Below are positions 11,427-24,024 of a stretch of DNA of 64,000 nt, piece after piece. Each line of letters begins with the position of its first letter. The first letter of the stretch is position 1. Under the pieces are notes generated by a model. That model saw nothing but the letters and a program-made list of their open reading frames with translations, did not search any database and was not told where the DNA came from. The translations under genes were made by a program, and so were the position numbers. This DNA comes from Moniliophthora roreri. Lineage: Eukaryota > Basidiomycota > Agaricomycetes > Agaricales > Marasmiaceae. The DNA lies in assembly GCA_001466705.2 (NCBI GenBank), contig LATX02000202.1:62001-126000 (forward strand). Direction: 5' to 3'.

Positions 11427-11719
11427 CTAGGAGTGTGTCCTGTACATATGCTTTTATTTTGGCAGTTAGGGGGTCGGTCCATATTCTTACAAAAGTCTCC
11501 CTCCCGATACTGATTCTAGGGGAGCTGAAAGAATGTACACGGCGTAACAGTAGGTCTTTTGGTTGTATCACATAGCTCTTGCAATTATGTAGTTGCGTCA
11601 ATATCGTCTTATTGCAAGGGTTAGGATATTGAGGCTCAGAAAGGAGTGGGTAACCGTTTCTCTCCTCATCTAGACTTTAAAAGTACGTAAAAAAAAACAA
11701 GAACTGAGACAACAACGCA

Positions 11720-11815
11720 TACACCGTTCGGGAATCGAACCCGAGCCGCTTGCTCACATTACATCACAGTTATTAAAATGGAAGGCAAGCATGATAACCA
11801 CTTCACCAACGGTGT
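11720..11815 (-). tRNA. tRNA-Gly(UCC), intron-containing
   Basis: The minus strand reads ACACCGT … ACGGTGT plus discriminator A. The anticodon stem CTTGC/GCAAG encloses loop CTTCCA (anticodon TCC) and an intron after position 37. T arm is TCGGG-TTCGATT-CCCGA. The exons match those of the copy on the plus strand at 62821; the introns differ in length and sequence. Confidence 0.92.
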
Positions 11816-12068
11816 GTTGTATAATGCTGGCTTTAATTCCTTGATACCCTGCACATTCACTTATCACCCTTCCCGCGTGGCCCCACGCCTCGTAGAAAGT
11901 ATTTATATTCAAGCTATGGAGATACCGTCGAGTCAAAGAGTCCACATTGATACCGGTGTTTGACTGATATTCAGTAAAAAACCTGGAACACGCGACGCGA
12001 ACCGCAAGATACACTCCTCATGCTACTCGGATGGTCCTATGTCGCTTTTACATTATAACACACAGATA

Positions 12069-13336
12069 TTACACTGATGTATCTGGTTCCTTTGCCTGTG
12101 ACTCCCATCTCGTGACATGAACTACCATTGGCCGAAGGTTGAGAGCATCAGGAGGCAGAGACAGGTTGACGTCTTGCATAGAAGCCTGACGTAAAGGAAT
12201 ACGATGACTCGTTGGATTCCCTGATAATGCCGTGCCTGTGTGTTCATTCGTACTGCAGTAGCCTAATGTGGATTGCAGCATCAATACATAGAAAATAATT
12301 GCAGGTGAGCATCAGAGCATATTGTCCTTCATTCTAGACTACTGCGATCTAATGAACATATGGTGAGGACTTGCGGTGAAATAGATTGATGATACTCACC
12401 ATTTCAAAAGGAATAACGAACGTACGGATTTCCAATATCAGCGAGACCAGGAAAACCAATAAAAAAGCAGTGTATATCGCTCCAGACTCAATTACTAGAA
12501 ACATAAATGTCGAAATCACGTTACGGCCTCCAGTCCTTCACATAAACCTGACCTTATAACTTGTGTAATATAATTGAGAGGAAATAAGAACTGATTGAGT
12601 GAAACTATAGGCACCCAATGACCATTTGGAGGGATTACTTACTTGTACATCCAAGATTCATAACAAGGCACAAAATTCCTGTTGCACCCCCAGTGCTACG
12701 AATCTCGAGAGGAAGAAAAATCGCAGCACAACTTGACCTGGGTCCAACCAGAACAGTTGTGTAAATTGCGAGGGAAATGATGGCAAGAAAGATCGTTGCG
12801 AAAGGAAGGGTTACTCGTCTATCACCACTCCAAACGACGTGAAGCCGATACAGCTGATGACAGTCAGACATGTTTTGATTCTTGAGACTGACAGCAATAG
12901 ACACCTTACCCAAAATCCATTGCTCAATATAGTCTGGAGTAAAAGTGTAGCTTGTTGGAGGAAAAAGACCGTGCCATTTAAAGGGTCAAATGTCTTGGCA
13001 AAGGAGCTTGTAATGTAATGAATAGTGGCCACAATATGCTACGAAAATCATTTTTTTAAGCTTTGACCGGTAAAAGATGGATGCGTTGCGCGTACTATTG
13101 TTGCTAGGATGAACATTACAACTCCCACAGTATGGACATGGATGAGCTGTGCTGTGATGTGCTTTTGGGACACTGCAAATAGTGTGACTGCAACAAGCAT
13201 GGAGAGTATGCCTATCGACAAGGACATGGTAAGTATTATGGCACATGGAGGGGATGCTCAATAACTAGCCATAGAGGATGCATTCCACCAGTGCAGCTAT
13301 TATCCATATCAAGTTGAGTTGAGTAGTGTTGGCCAT
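12069..13336 (-). pseudogene. Multi-pass membrane protein (DUF6533/6534-like), probably broken
   Basis: The start is ATG 13336 (MANTTQLNLIWIIAALVECI). Exons can be followed through ILSMLVAVTLFAVSQKH, HIVATIHYITSSFAKTF, LYRLHVVWSGDRRVTLPF, RNVISTFMFLVIESGAIY and LLVFLVSLILEIRTFVI, about seven hydrophobic helices. The order and motifs (VECxLYG, YRLxVVW, IESGAIY) resemble the seven-helix membrane proteins common in Agaricomycetes; I am confident of the type, less of the family number. Intron 1 would need a GC-AG donor (G|GCTAGT). Before the last exon (FYVLMLQSTLGYCS… to the stop at 12069) the acceptor present in the neighbouring copy (TTTTAG, about 13885-13915) is deleted. The gene is therefore probably non-functional. 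The CpG-poor copy next to it (13870-14280) is more strongly mutated. Confidence 0.55.
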
Positions 13337-13432
13337 TAGTGTGGGTATTGAATTGTTGTTATCCAAGTCTTTGGGAATAGCAGCCCTGTATATGATGGCC
13401 TTGTGTCAGATCCATCAGCTGTTCTATGATAT

Positions 13433-14930
13433 TGATCCTCTGAACAAGAACTTTTTCACATCTGTCTAGGGGCCAATCACCTAGAAACCAGTGCAACTGA
13501 GTTGGACAGCTTCAACATCAGGTTATCAGAAGATGTGGAGATTTCAGTGGCATTGATATATGGTACTTGAAGCATGGCAGTGTGTTACCCATAGAATTCT
13601 GTAAGATGGTCATCGACGTTGCGCTGAACAGGAAAGGTTGAGGTGAGACTGCTGAAGCGTAATTGTTCTTTATCCGCTGATGCAAGCATTAATCTATCTG
13701 AAGTAGGGCTCGTTACTGTACCCGTATGCTGCTGTCTATATGGGGTCATATACTATTACAGTTATGGACCTGTACCATTGCCAAAAAAGATGGGAGAAGT
13801 ACAGTATGGTTTACAGGTCAGTTGTAAACCATACAGACCGTACCATGCCCGGGTGTTCATTCATACTGCAGTAGTCTAATCTGGATTGCAGCATCATTAC
13901 ATAGAAAATAATTCACTAAAATTGTTGGTGAGCATTGGAGTGTTATTGTCCTTGTTCTAAACATACAGCAACTACTCTAACCTAACAAACATATGATGAG
14001 AACTTGTGGTAAAATAGATTGATGATACTCACTGTTTCAGCAGGAATAATGAACATATGGATATCCAATGTCAGCAAGACTAGGAAAGCCAGTACAAAAG
14101 CACTGTATATTGCTCCAGACTCAATTACTAGAAACATAAATGTTGAAACCATGTTACAGCCTCTGGTACTTCACATAAACCTGACTTGATAACTTGTATA
14201 GTATAACTAAGAAGAGATAAGGACTAATTGATTGAAACTATAAGCACCCAATGACCAATCCAGAGGGATTACTTACTTACAGCGGCTCTTGATGTGACAG
14301 CCTTGTGTCAGATCCATCACAGGACTATGTAGACATGTGACTTTGTATTACTAATTTCTTTCTCTCTCATTCTATCTTTTTCTATGATTAGTCATATTAT
14401 TCTTTCTCCTTCCATCTCATTCCATAGGACATTACTTGACATGTTCTTCAATGTTCTATTGATTTCTATATCATTTGTCATCGTAGATACCTTGTAGTAT
14501 TTAAGACTGCTAAGACTGGGTCTAAGCTCCTCAGCTTGACCTGGTTTGCAATAAACCTTGTACAAAGCAATGAACTGAACCTCTGAACTGCAGAAGACTC
14601 TGCACAAACTCCAACTTGAACCTTGCGACTATCTTGACTATGTTATAGTTGAGTTAGTTGCTGACGTTGCTGTGCAAGTAATGTAACAGATCCTCTGAAT
14701 GAGAACTTTTTCACATCTGTCTAGGATCCAATCATCTAGGAACTATTGCAATTGAGTTCAATGGTTTCAACATCAGGTTTTCAGAAGATGCAGAGATTTC
14801 TATAGCATCAATATATGGTACATAGAGCATAGCAGGGAGTTGTCATTGTTACCTGTAGAACACTGTAAAACACTGTAAAATGATCATGAACCTTGTGCTG
14901 AATGGGAAAGGTTGAGGTGAGACTAGAGCT
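13433..14930. repeat. Local duplication inside the CpG-poor block
   Basis: Segment 13433-13650 and segment 14690-14930 match over their length (shared GAACTTTTTCACATCTGTCT and AGGTTGAGGTGAGACT). Segment 13960-14280 repeats part of the membrane-protein gene at 12341-12660. The GGTGAGACTGCTG end recurs once more near 15530. This suggests tandem duplication of a unit of about 1.3-1.6 kb that included the membrane gene. Confidence 0.65.
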
Positions 14931-16466
14931 TGTAGCAGATCTGGTGATCCACTGTCAGACAGATGAGCCTCTCAATCAACACCAACTGATGGATGGCATC
15001 CCAATGAATGGCAGACAGATCATGTAGCACAGATGGTGAGAGTTGTGGTTGGGTGATCCAACTCACCTTAGGAAGGCCAGAGTCACTAGTGATTATCTTT
15101 TTGACATTCATAGCGATTGTATGTGACATACCAGCAACTATACATCTACCTGACTGAATATTGAGTTTTGTTTCAGTTCTTCTGAATAGGTCCTGTACAC
15201 AATAAAATAGATCAATAAATCTCACATCTAAGAGCCCTCCATTTTCCCTTGGAGCAGATTCAATTGCCAAATTTTGGACATCACATTGTGTATTGGGGCT
15301 CTAGTGTGGCTTCATGGTTGCCAAAGGGATTGAAAATAAAAAAAAGAGCAATACTGGTGAGAATGGATGAAAATTTCCATCATAGGAAGGTGTCTTGTTG
15401 TAAAGCGCTGACTTAATGCCCATCCACTGGATTATTGGCCATCTGCTAATGCAGATTGCTCTCTCAACCACCACCATCCAAACAGATGATTCTGTATCCG
15501 ATCCTAATCCTATCTGTTAGAAGCTCTAGGTGAGACTGCTGGAGAGTATTTTTTCTTCATTCACCAATGCAACCATTAATCTTCCTGAAGCCAAATGTTA
15601 CTTACTTCACCTCAAATGCTTCCTTTCTCTACAGTTCTGCTTATGCTCAATTAACTGACTCCTTCTCATGGCAGACTACTCTTTGCTGCCATGAAAGGTG
15701 TAGTCAATAGGCCATCTCTGATGTAGGCATGAAGGATGTGCAGATGTATTGTTCTGAAGCATTTCTAGTAGTCCCAGACTAAAGAAGAACATGATAAACA
15801 CTTTTGAATAACCAACTGAGATTGTTCACTCAACTAGAATGATATCCATATGAATAGATAGAGGGGTGGTACAGTTAGACTATGGAAGGTGGGGCTCATG
15901 AAACAGGAATGGGAGAATCAGATGGTCAAGAAGGACTGCCACATCTGTGACTTTGTGGTTCCACTTTTCCAGAAGCAGCTGAACACCATTCTGCCAATGC
16001 ATACAGTCAAATTGTGCAGCCCCAGGGAAAGATTCACTCACAGGAGAAACATCATCACCAATATGGCAGGTTATAACTCATGTTATTGTGAGTGATAAGC
16101 AAGAGAAACATAATCATGGACAAGTTATAAATGTATTAAGTGTGTTTGCTTCCTCCCATTGTCTAATCTCAGGGTGGAGACTATAGATCACACATGCAGG
16201 AAATGTGACAGTGTGATTGACACAACTTGCTTCTGACCACCATGTTGATAAGCTCGCCAACTTTTTCATTTCAAAATGGACTTCTTCCATTGACAAACTC
16301 TGACAGTAGGTCATGAATGCTTTCAAGAACAGCTTGGCAATGGTGGTGCATTACATTCTGGCCAGACTTTGCTACTCAAAGTCAATTCTAATTTGTGTTT
16401 ATCCTCAGCTTGTCAAAAAAACATTTGCCAAAAGATCTCAGAGGATGAGGAAGACAGCTGAACATT

Positions 16467-17510
16467 GAGCCTGAGCCTTGAGCCCCAATGAGATGTTACT
16501 GGACACTATCAGACAGCATCAGATGTTATCGGACAAATCCATGGAAATCTGACACGTACCTGACATTTTCTGACGTCCATCCAATCAACATAGCTTGACA
16601 ACTTCTTTCTGAGTCTCCAACTTGAAGTGTAACCAAACGGCTTGAGATGGACTTAGAAAAACTTGTACCTTGCAGTCCATGCACAATTTGGCTCAAATTC
16701 CCCTGTGCCCTAGATTTCCCCATGCTCACTTCTTTCTTCTTAACCACTACCATCCCCACTTCTCAACAGCTCCCACTCACTCCTTCTCCCCATCTGTATG
16801 GCTCTTTCAGCATCTCAAGGTGAAATTCTATGGTTCAAAATATAATGAATACTGATGTGGACCAGCAGTGAAATATGGTACAGGCAAGGTATGTGTGCTA
16901 ATTATCGTTTTTGCAAAACTAAGGATAGTTCGACACATCAGGCACCTTGGAGAAGACTCATACAATGGTGCCAAACCACTTTCAACATATGGCTAATAGT
17001 AAATCTCATAAGTCAACCCCAGAACCCCATTATCCTTATACTAAACATTCTATGTGTTGCAGCTGGCCATGTCATTAGAGTAATGCTTCTTGCTTCAGTC
17101 AGGGCAGAGGGTTGTTGAAGTTGGGCAGAGGGTTTGGAGTTGGGGCAGAGGGTATTGGCCACTCTTGTGGGCAAAGTGGGAGTCTGGGACTTGGAGACAA
17201 AGTCTTTCGGTATGTAAGTTGTACTCAATAGCACTGTTAATGTATTCTAGTACCTTAGCAATATATCTAATTATCAGACACTATCAGATATGATCAGACA
17301 GAATCCAATGCCTAATAGAGCCTGTCAGTTGCTATCTATGAAACATCTGATAATGTCCAATAATGTCAAATAACATCTGAAAAAGTGCAAGTTAAGGATA
17401 CTATTGGACATTATCAGATGTTATCAGACAAGGTTGGGCATTGTCAGATAATGTCTGATAGTGTCTTGTAAAACCTCACTGGGCTTGAGCCACAAGAAGC
17501 CTGAGCCATA
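16467..17510. mobile_element. Terminal-inverted-repeat element, non-coding
   Basis: The left end (16467-16534, GAGCCTGAGCC … ACTGGACACTATCAGACA) is the imperfect reverse complement of the right end (about 17440-17510, GTCTGATAGTGTC … CTCACTGGGCTTGAGCC … CCTGAGCC). Inside the ends, short units of TATCAGACA / TGTCTGATA type are repeated many times, mostly at 17270-17470. No transposase is recognisable. It looks like an old non-autonomous DNA element with subterminal repeats; superfamily unknown. Confidence 0.55.
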
Positions 17511-18387
17511 GGCAGAGCCTGGCTTAGGCAGCATACCATGTAGTACTTTATTTATTCTCCCCAGCTTTGCAACCCTGACATGTTATAATGTTCCCACTAT
17601 CTTGTAAGGCCTTGATGAATGATAATTGTTCCTATCCTTTTTGCAAGCATACCTTGGAATGAACAATAATTTGCCCTGGGTGCAAATAATAAGTGGAAGA
17701 CCAGGAAATTCAGCAGTCATGTGTTATAACACATGAACATTTTCCATGGTTGGATGCTTGCTTCCTCCTTTCACACTCTCTTTGGGCTGTACAGTTCTTG
17801 AAATCACCCAAGCATACATTTTAACCAACTCGTGGGGCCCCTGAAGTGCCATCCTTGACATTTTTCCCATCCCACTGCAGAAGGGTAGTTGGTACCATCA
17901 CTTGGGCAGACAATGAGGAGGTAACAGTGTTGATTGGAAGGTGCATCTCATATTCTTTTTTGCACACCCATTGAACTGACAAATTGGTTGTTATCTAATA
18001 TAGTACTGTCCTGCTGAAACATGAGGCATTGAAGACATGTATACTCATCATACAAATATTATCTCTTGCTCTTGCTATACTTCACATTCTACCTATCACT
18101 ACTCAACATAACATGTCCTATTTCCATTGTAGAGAATGTCATATCTGGTTTATAATGCATGCTCTTGAGCTCTTGGAGCTTCTGTTCTTGTGATTTACAC
18201 TTTTTTGAGTATGGAAATATTCCCTTGAAGCCTTCAGGCAATACAAGCAACATTGGATGACTCTCAGCTGCAGTTTGGTTTCTCAGTGGAGGTCAATAAG
18301 CATCACATGTACATATCTCATAGTGTTGTCAAATTTGGAAATATTAATTGCCTTTTTTGATTGGCTCTTACCTGTTAATATGTTGAA

Positions 18388-20117
18388 CCTAGAAAAGACC
18401 CACTTTTATTCATTTTACATTACTTTTGAATTGGAACACTTTAATATGACACAAGATAACAGGTAATAAGGACTAGAGTGAGCCCAGTCTGCTAGTCATT
18501 GCCTTAGAGAAGCTATAGTGCCTTGGAAAGTACAAAGTGCTATATGATACACTATACAAAGGTGTCTAAGCTGTACTTTCTGACTTATCTATGTATCAGA
18601 TCCAAAGCAGATCACTCCTGAAACCTGTAGGGAACCTAACTATGGCCCAATAAACACATTGGCTAGTTAACCAAGCTCTCAAAGTGCTATCAATGGGATT
18701 TTAATTTCTATTTTACCTTTCTATGACATCTGCAAGGTGCAACATGCAGTCAAACAGTACAGAGGTACTTAGAGGAGACATTAAAACAGAAAGATAACTT
18801 AGAACAGGAACAATCACAGAATGATCCTCCTCTGAAGTCAATATATGGATCAAAGTCAAAGCAGGTGATCTCTTAATAAAGAGTTCACTGGTGGCTAAAC
18901 AATATGAAATAAACTAACTAGGTACAAAGTTGTCTTGGAAAGAAGGAAATTACTTCCAAAGGACACCTACTACCTACAGACAGATATGATGAGACATATG
19001 AAGAATATCTAATGCATAAGAAGTCCTAAATAAGACTGAGCATACATGGTCAAAGGAGATAGGAACAGTAACAGCATGTTCTGATCTTGGAAACTTTGGC
19101 ATCTAGGCCTCTGCTGATGTGCAGATACTAGAAAGAGAAATGCTGTAAAGAAACAGGATGGATACAGCCATCTGCTTGTAGATACCCAACTTAGAAAAGA
19201 GAAAATACAAATTATAGAGTCCAGAACACCTGGCAACATAGATACCCACACAGATATGGTCAGATACCCTAGTGGCCAGACTCCATGACATCTGAATATT
19301 CCCTCTTTTAGTATCTCAGTCACTCATTTATCATTTCCTGAATTATCAGATGTTATTTATAATTTTCTGTAGATATATTCCATGGACCATATATAAGGAT
19401 AGCTAGATATTCATGTATACTCAAGTAACTCTGCCCCCTCTGATTGTGAATACATGAAGAGTTTGTTTGGTGTATAAATTTGTGTGCCATTCCAGTTTTG
19501 CTTCCTCACTTCAGGCCCTGGAGATTGGTCCTAAGTGACTCCAGAGAGATAGAAATCTGATAACAAACTTGTGTCATAAGAGATAAGAGTAACATCTTGA
19601 GTGCATTGTAGCACTTTTCTAAGAGACACTTTACACCAAGAAGGAGCCTTGGGCACTTGGAGTGTGGCCTGTGTTGGGTATCAGGTTTTGACACACTTAG
19701 AGTCTTAGCAAGGGGTGTGCCTGTGCTGAGCTCTTTGTAGAAATTGGTCTAGAACCTTTTCCAGTACACTGTGTGCTGTAGTAGTCTTAAAGAAGTCTTG
19801 AGCTCTGTAGGGTCAGACTATATTAGCTATTGAGTCTTTGTACAGGACTGTAGCTCTTGTGTTTGTGCTTTGTGCACTGTGTTCTTTGTGTGTTTGTGAT
19901 ATAAACCCATTTTTAAACTCATATATACTCCTCTGGAGGTGAACACCTTGAAGTAGATTGCTTCAATAAGAGAGAATCAACCTAGCTAAGAGTCTTGTTG
20001 GCATTCTAAGTGTGGCAACTCTGATCACACCAATCCACACTTGCACAACAACCTGAGTTAGACTTTTGGAGGTTATCTTTTGGGTAGTTTTCCACTAGTC
20101 TTATCTTAGACAAATTA
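18388..20117. repeat. Left arm of large inverted repeat
   Basis: About 1.73 kb, matching the reverse complement of 22046-23789 along its whole length. Outer boundary is ACCTAGAAAAGACCC and inner boundary is GACTAGTGGAAAA in opposite orientation. This arm has lost nearly all CpGs that the right arm still shows. The arms may be two head-to-head copies of an LTR or other repeat. The CpG-richer arm holds a minus-strand open frame of 127 residues (23448-23065) that I do not recognise. Confidence 0.8.
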
Positions 20118-22045
20118 CCATTATGGTAAGAATGTTTGGGGAGACCAGCTGTAGTTTCAGATATCCTGTGTGCATTGAACAACTTCCAATGCTTTTTGAC
20201 ATGATATTCAGTCAACTCTCTGTTGCTAGTGTGGGAGGGGATAACTTTGTAGCTATTGAGATGTACAAACTGTAAGTAGAGTGTGAATGAAAGCCTTTCT
20301 GAGCTTGCATGCTGCTTGACTTTTTCATTTGAGGATCTAATAGCACCAGGAGCACTCAGTTGGACCTCTTTTATGTTCTGACTCAAATGGTAATGTTTAC
20401 TAAGTCTGCAAATGGTGTGGTGGATATGTACAAGAAAAGTTCTTCTCAAAAACTAACTCCAATGAGCCAGACATAGTTCAATCCCAAGTATTTATTCAGT
20501 GCTTGTGGAATTTGTACCCCATTCTCATCTCAAGAGTGGCCTTCTCCAAATAATTCAGGAACCCTTGATGAACATTACATAGAAGGTAGATAGGTGCTGT
20601 ACAGGATGAAGACTAATCAGTAAATCACCTCACAAAGGCTCAGGAATGGTCATTTTTGTAGTCCTGTTGAGAGTTCACAGCAAGCATGTGGAAGTGGAAT
20701 GATGGGAGAAGTGTATATTGGATATATATGTACAAGGTGGGTTCTCTACACAGCATGGCTAAGCTATAGATGCCTGAACATAGCAGCATGGGTGGTACCA
20801 GGAGAAAGACCTGTCATCATGGGTATTGGGGCAAACAACAGTGTGAATTCCAAAGAAGGATGAGCAGAGCCACCATGGATGTGACTGAATACCTGATGCA
20901 GATTCAACCCTCAACAACTGGAAATAAAAGTAACTGGTCAGTTTATCAAATATATGGATAAAGTAGAGCACACACACCTTTAATCCCTTCAAAATACCTA
21001 ACTCTTAGTGCAATTGCATCCAAGGCCTGAATATTGAGTGTCAATCATCCATGTTAGGCTGTTCACTGCAAGATGAAAGGCTGGGCTTCAAGATATGCTT
21101 CTGGTCATTGCTGAGTACTATACAGTTGAAAATTTTCAAGGTTCAAGCCACTGGCAACGACTGAAAACAGTGTGCTGGAAGCAGCCAAGGCATAGAAACA
21201 CTAATAATGAGACTGAATCTGTAAAATAGTGAACAACACATACCTTAGACTCCAAGAAATGAAGTTCAATGCAATGTAGGATGCAGGCAATGAAATAAGG
21301 AAGTTTCACTTGTGATTGTGTAGTTGCTGGCTGTCAAGGGCTACTCATAGATGAGCACTAGGGTTGTATTAACCAGGGTCAAATGATAATGAGTCTGGGA
21401 TTCAGTGTAGGAGAGCTGAGTACCAATGATAATGAGCCTAGATCAAACAGAATGATAAATCATACACACCTAGGAACCAAAGAAACATCGAAGATCAAAT
21501 AATAATTTGCACACTGAGGGTGAATGATAATGAGATGGAATCTACCAAAACTGGCAATCAGGACGTGCCCACTCTGATAATTATGCACACCTACCAATGA
21601 ACAGCAGTGAGGGACCATAGGGGTGTGATCATGATTAGACAGTGTACTAGAGATACTAATAAATAGATCAGTGAATAAATAGGAGGATGGAGGACAATGC
21701 TGTACATGGGAGAAGGAAAGGAGAGTAATAAAGCCTGAGGTACTCTGACACAGCAATGACATGTGGTGGTTAGGGTGTGCATTATAATGTGTTGGGGTTG
21801 CAAAGCTAGGGCAAATTATATAAAATCTACATGGACTGCTTGCTTAGGCTAGGGCTTTTGGGTACCACTTGCCTACAGCCATGGGTTGCACTTTCCATCA
21901 TATCATCTAGGGCTCAAGCTCTGGGCTTAGGCTTTCAGAAATACAAGCCCGAGCCCCGAGCCCAGTCAAAGCCTTACAGTAGGGCTCGGCTTGGCCTTGT
22001 GAGCCCTGGCTCGGTCATGCCTGGCTTCAGGGCTTGAGCTGATAA
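20118..22045. other. Spacer between the inverted arms
   Basis: About 1.9 kb of AT-rich, CpG-poor sequence without a recognisable gene. Near 21905-22035 is a stretch rich in GAGCCC/GGGCTC words (CCCGAGCCCCGAGCCCAG), the same word type as at the ends of the element at 16467-17510. Confidence 0.5.
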
Positions 22046-23789
22046 TTTGTCTAAGATAAGACTAGTGGAAAAACTACCCAAAAAGATAACCTCCAAAAGT
22101 CTAACTCAGTTTGTTGTGCAAGTGTGGATCGACATGATCAGAGTTACCACACTTAGAATGCCAACAAAACTCTTAGCTAGATTGATTCTCTCTTATTGAA
22201 GTGTTCTACTTCAAAGTGTTCACCTCCAGAGGAGTATATATGGTTTTAAAATGTTTTATATCACAAACACACACACAAAACACAAAGAACACAGTGCACA
22301 AAGCACAAACACAAGAGCTACAGTCCCATACAAAGACTCGATAGCCGATATAGTCTGACCCTACGGAGTTCAAGACTTCTTCAAGATAACTACAGCACCC
22401 AGTGTACTGGAAAAGGTCCTAGACCAATTTCTACAAAGAGTTCAGTGCAGGCACACCCCTTGCTAAGACTCTAAGTGTGTCACAACCTGATACACACACA
22501 GGCCACACTCCAAGTGCCCAAGGCTCCTTCTTGGTGTAAAGTTTCTCTTAGAAAAGTGCTATAACACACTCAAGATGTTACTCTTATCTCTTACGACACA
22601 AGTTTGTTATCAGATGTCTATCTCTCTGGAGTCACTCAGGACCAATCTCCAGGGCCTGTAGTAAGGAAGCAAAACTGGAATGGCACACAAATTTATACAC
22701 TAAACAAACTCATCATGTATTTACAATCAGAGGGGGGCAGAGTTACTTGAGTATGTACAAATATCTAGCTGTCCTTATATATGGTCCAGGAATATATCTA
22801 CAGAAAATTATAAATAATATCCGATAATTCAGGAAATGACAAATGAGTGACTGAGATACTAAAAGAGGGATTATTCAGATGTCACAGAGTCTGGCCACTA
22901 GGGTATCCGACTATATCCACATGGGTATCTATGCCTCCCGGCGTTCTAGACTCTATAATTTGTATTTTCTCTTTTCTAAGTCGGGTATCTACGAGCAGAT
23001 GGCTGTATCTATCCCGTCTTTTGACAGCATTTTCCTTTTCTAGTATCTGCACATCGGCAGTGGCCTAGATGCCAAATTTTCCAAGGTTGGAACACACTGT
23101 TATTGTTCCGATCTCCTTTGACAATGCATGCTCAGTCTTATTTAGGATTTCTTGCACATTAGATGTTCTCCATATGTCTCTTTGTATCTGTCTGTAGGTA
23201 GTGGATGTCCTTCGGAAGTGATTTCTGTCTTTCCAAGCAGTCTTTGTACCTAGTTTTCTTATCACATATTGTTTAGCCGCTGGTGAATTCTTTATTAAGA
23301 GATCACCTGCTTTGACTCTGATCTGTATATTGACTTCAGAGGAGGATTGTTCTATGATCATTCCTGTTCTAAGTCGTCTCTCTGTTTTGATGTCTCCTCT
23401 AAGTACCTCTGTACTGTTTGACTGCAGCTTGCACTTTGCAGATGTCATAGAAAAGTAAAGTAGAAGTTAAAATCCCATTGATAGCACTTTGAGAGCTTGG
23501 TTAACTAGCCAATGTGTTCATTGGGCCATAGTTAGATTCCCTACAGGTTTCAGGAGTGATCTGCTTTGGATCTGATACATAGATAGGTCAGAAAGTACAG
23601 CTTAGACACCTCTGTATAGCATATCATATAGCTCTTTGTACTTTCCCAGGTACCACAGCTTCTCTAAGGCAATGACTAGCAGACTGGGCTCACTCTAGTC
23701 CTTATTACCCGTTATCTCGTGTCATATTAAAGTGTTCCAATTCAGAAATAGTGTAAAATGAATAAAAGTGGGTCTTTTCTAGGTTTGCC
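22046..23789. repeat. Right arm of large inverted repeat
   Basis: Reverse complement of 18388-20117. It keeps more CpG sites (for example near 22900-23000) and so is probably closer to the ancestral sequence. On its minus strand, frames reading ALEKLWYLGKYKELYDMLYR (near 23670-23610) and the 127-residue frame 23448-23065 suggest a remnant of a transposon protein, but I cannot name the family. Confidence 0.8.
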
Positions 23790-24024
23790 ATATTACCAAG
23801 CCCCCAACATCACTAGCAACTAGTAAGACACTTTTGAATGATATTGAAGGGATCAGAGATCTAACTTTTTTTTTTGCTCACACCGGCTCCATTCCATCTG
23901 TACTTGTACAACAGTGTATGCGATGCACCATTCTTAGTAACTCTGCGAACTGACAATGAATACCATTTTCACGTGGCCGGAGGTACACATATGCATTGGC
24001 TTCATGGAAGCCTTAGTGGGTAAC

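Larger units (their letters stand above)
13340..23620. repeat. CpG-depleted repeat block 1
   Basis: About 10 kb in which CpG almost disappears while TpG and CpA are common, unlike the flanks. It contains duplicated segments, a terminal-inverted-repeat element and long inverted arms, described separately. Where a segment can be compared with a CpG-rich copy (12341-12660 against 13960-14280), the differences are mainly CG to TG or CA. I read this as old repeats mutated by cytosine deamination, either methylation-driven or RIP-like. No intact open frame of convincing length or family is present. Confidence 0.75.

Noticed and set aside
18388..23789. Complete LTR retrotransposon
   Set aside because: The long repeats are inverted, not direct, and no gag, reverse transcriptase or integrase motif is visible in the spacer.
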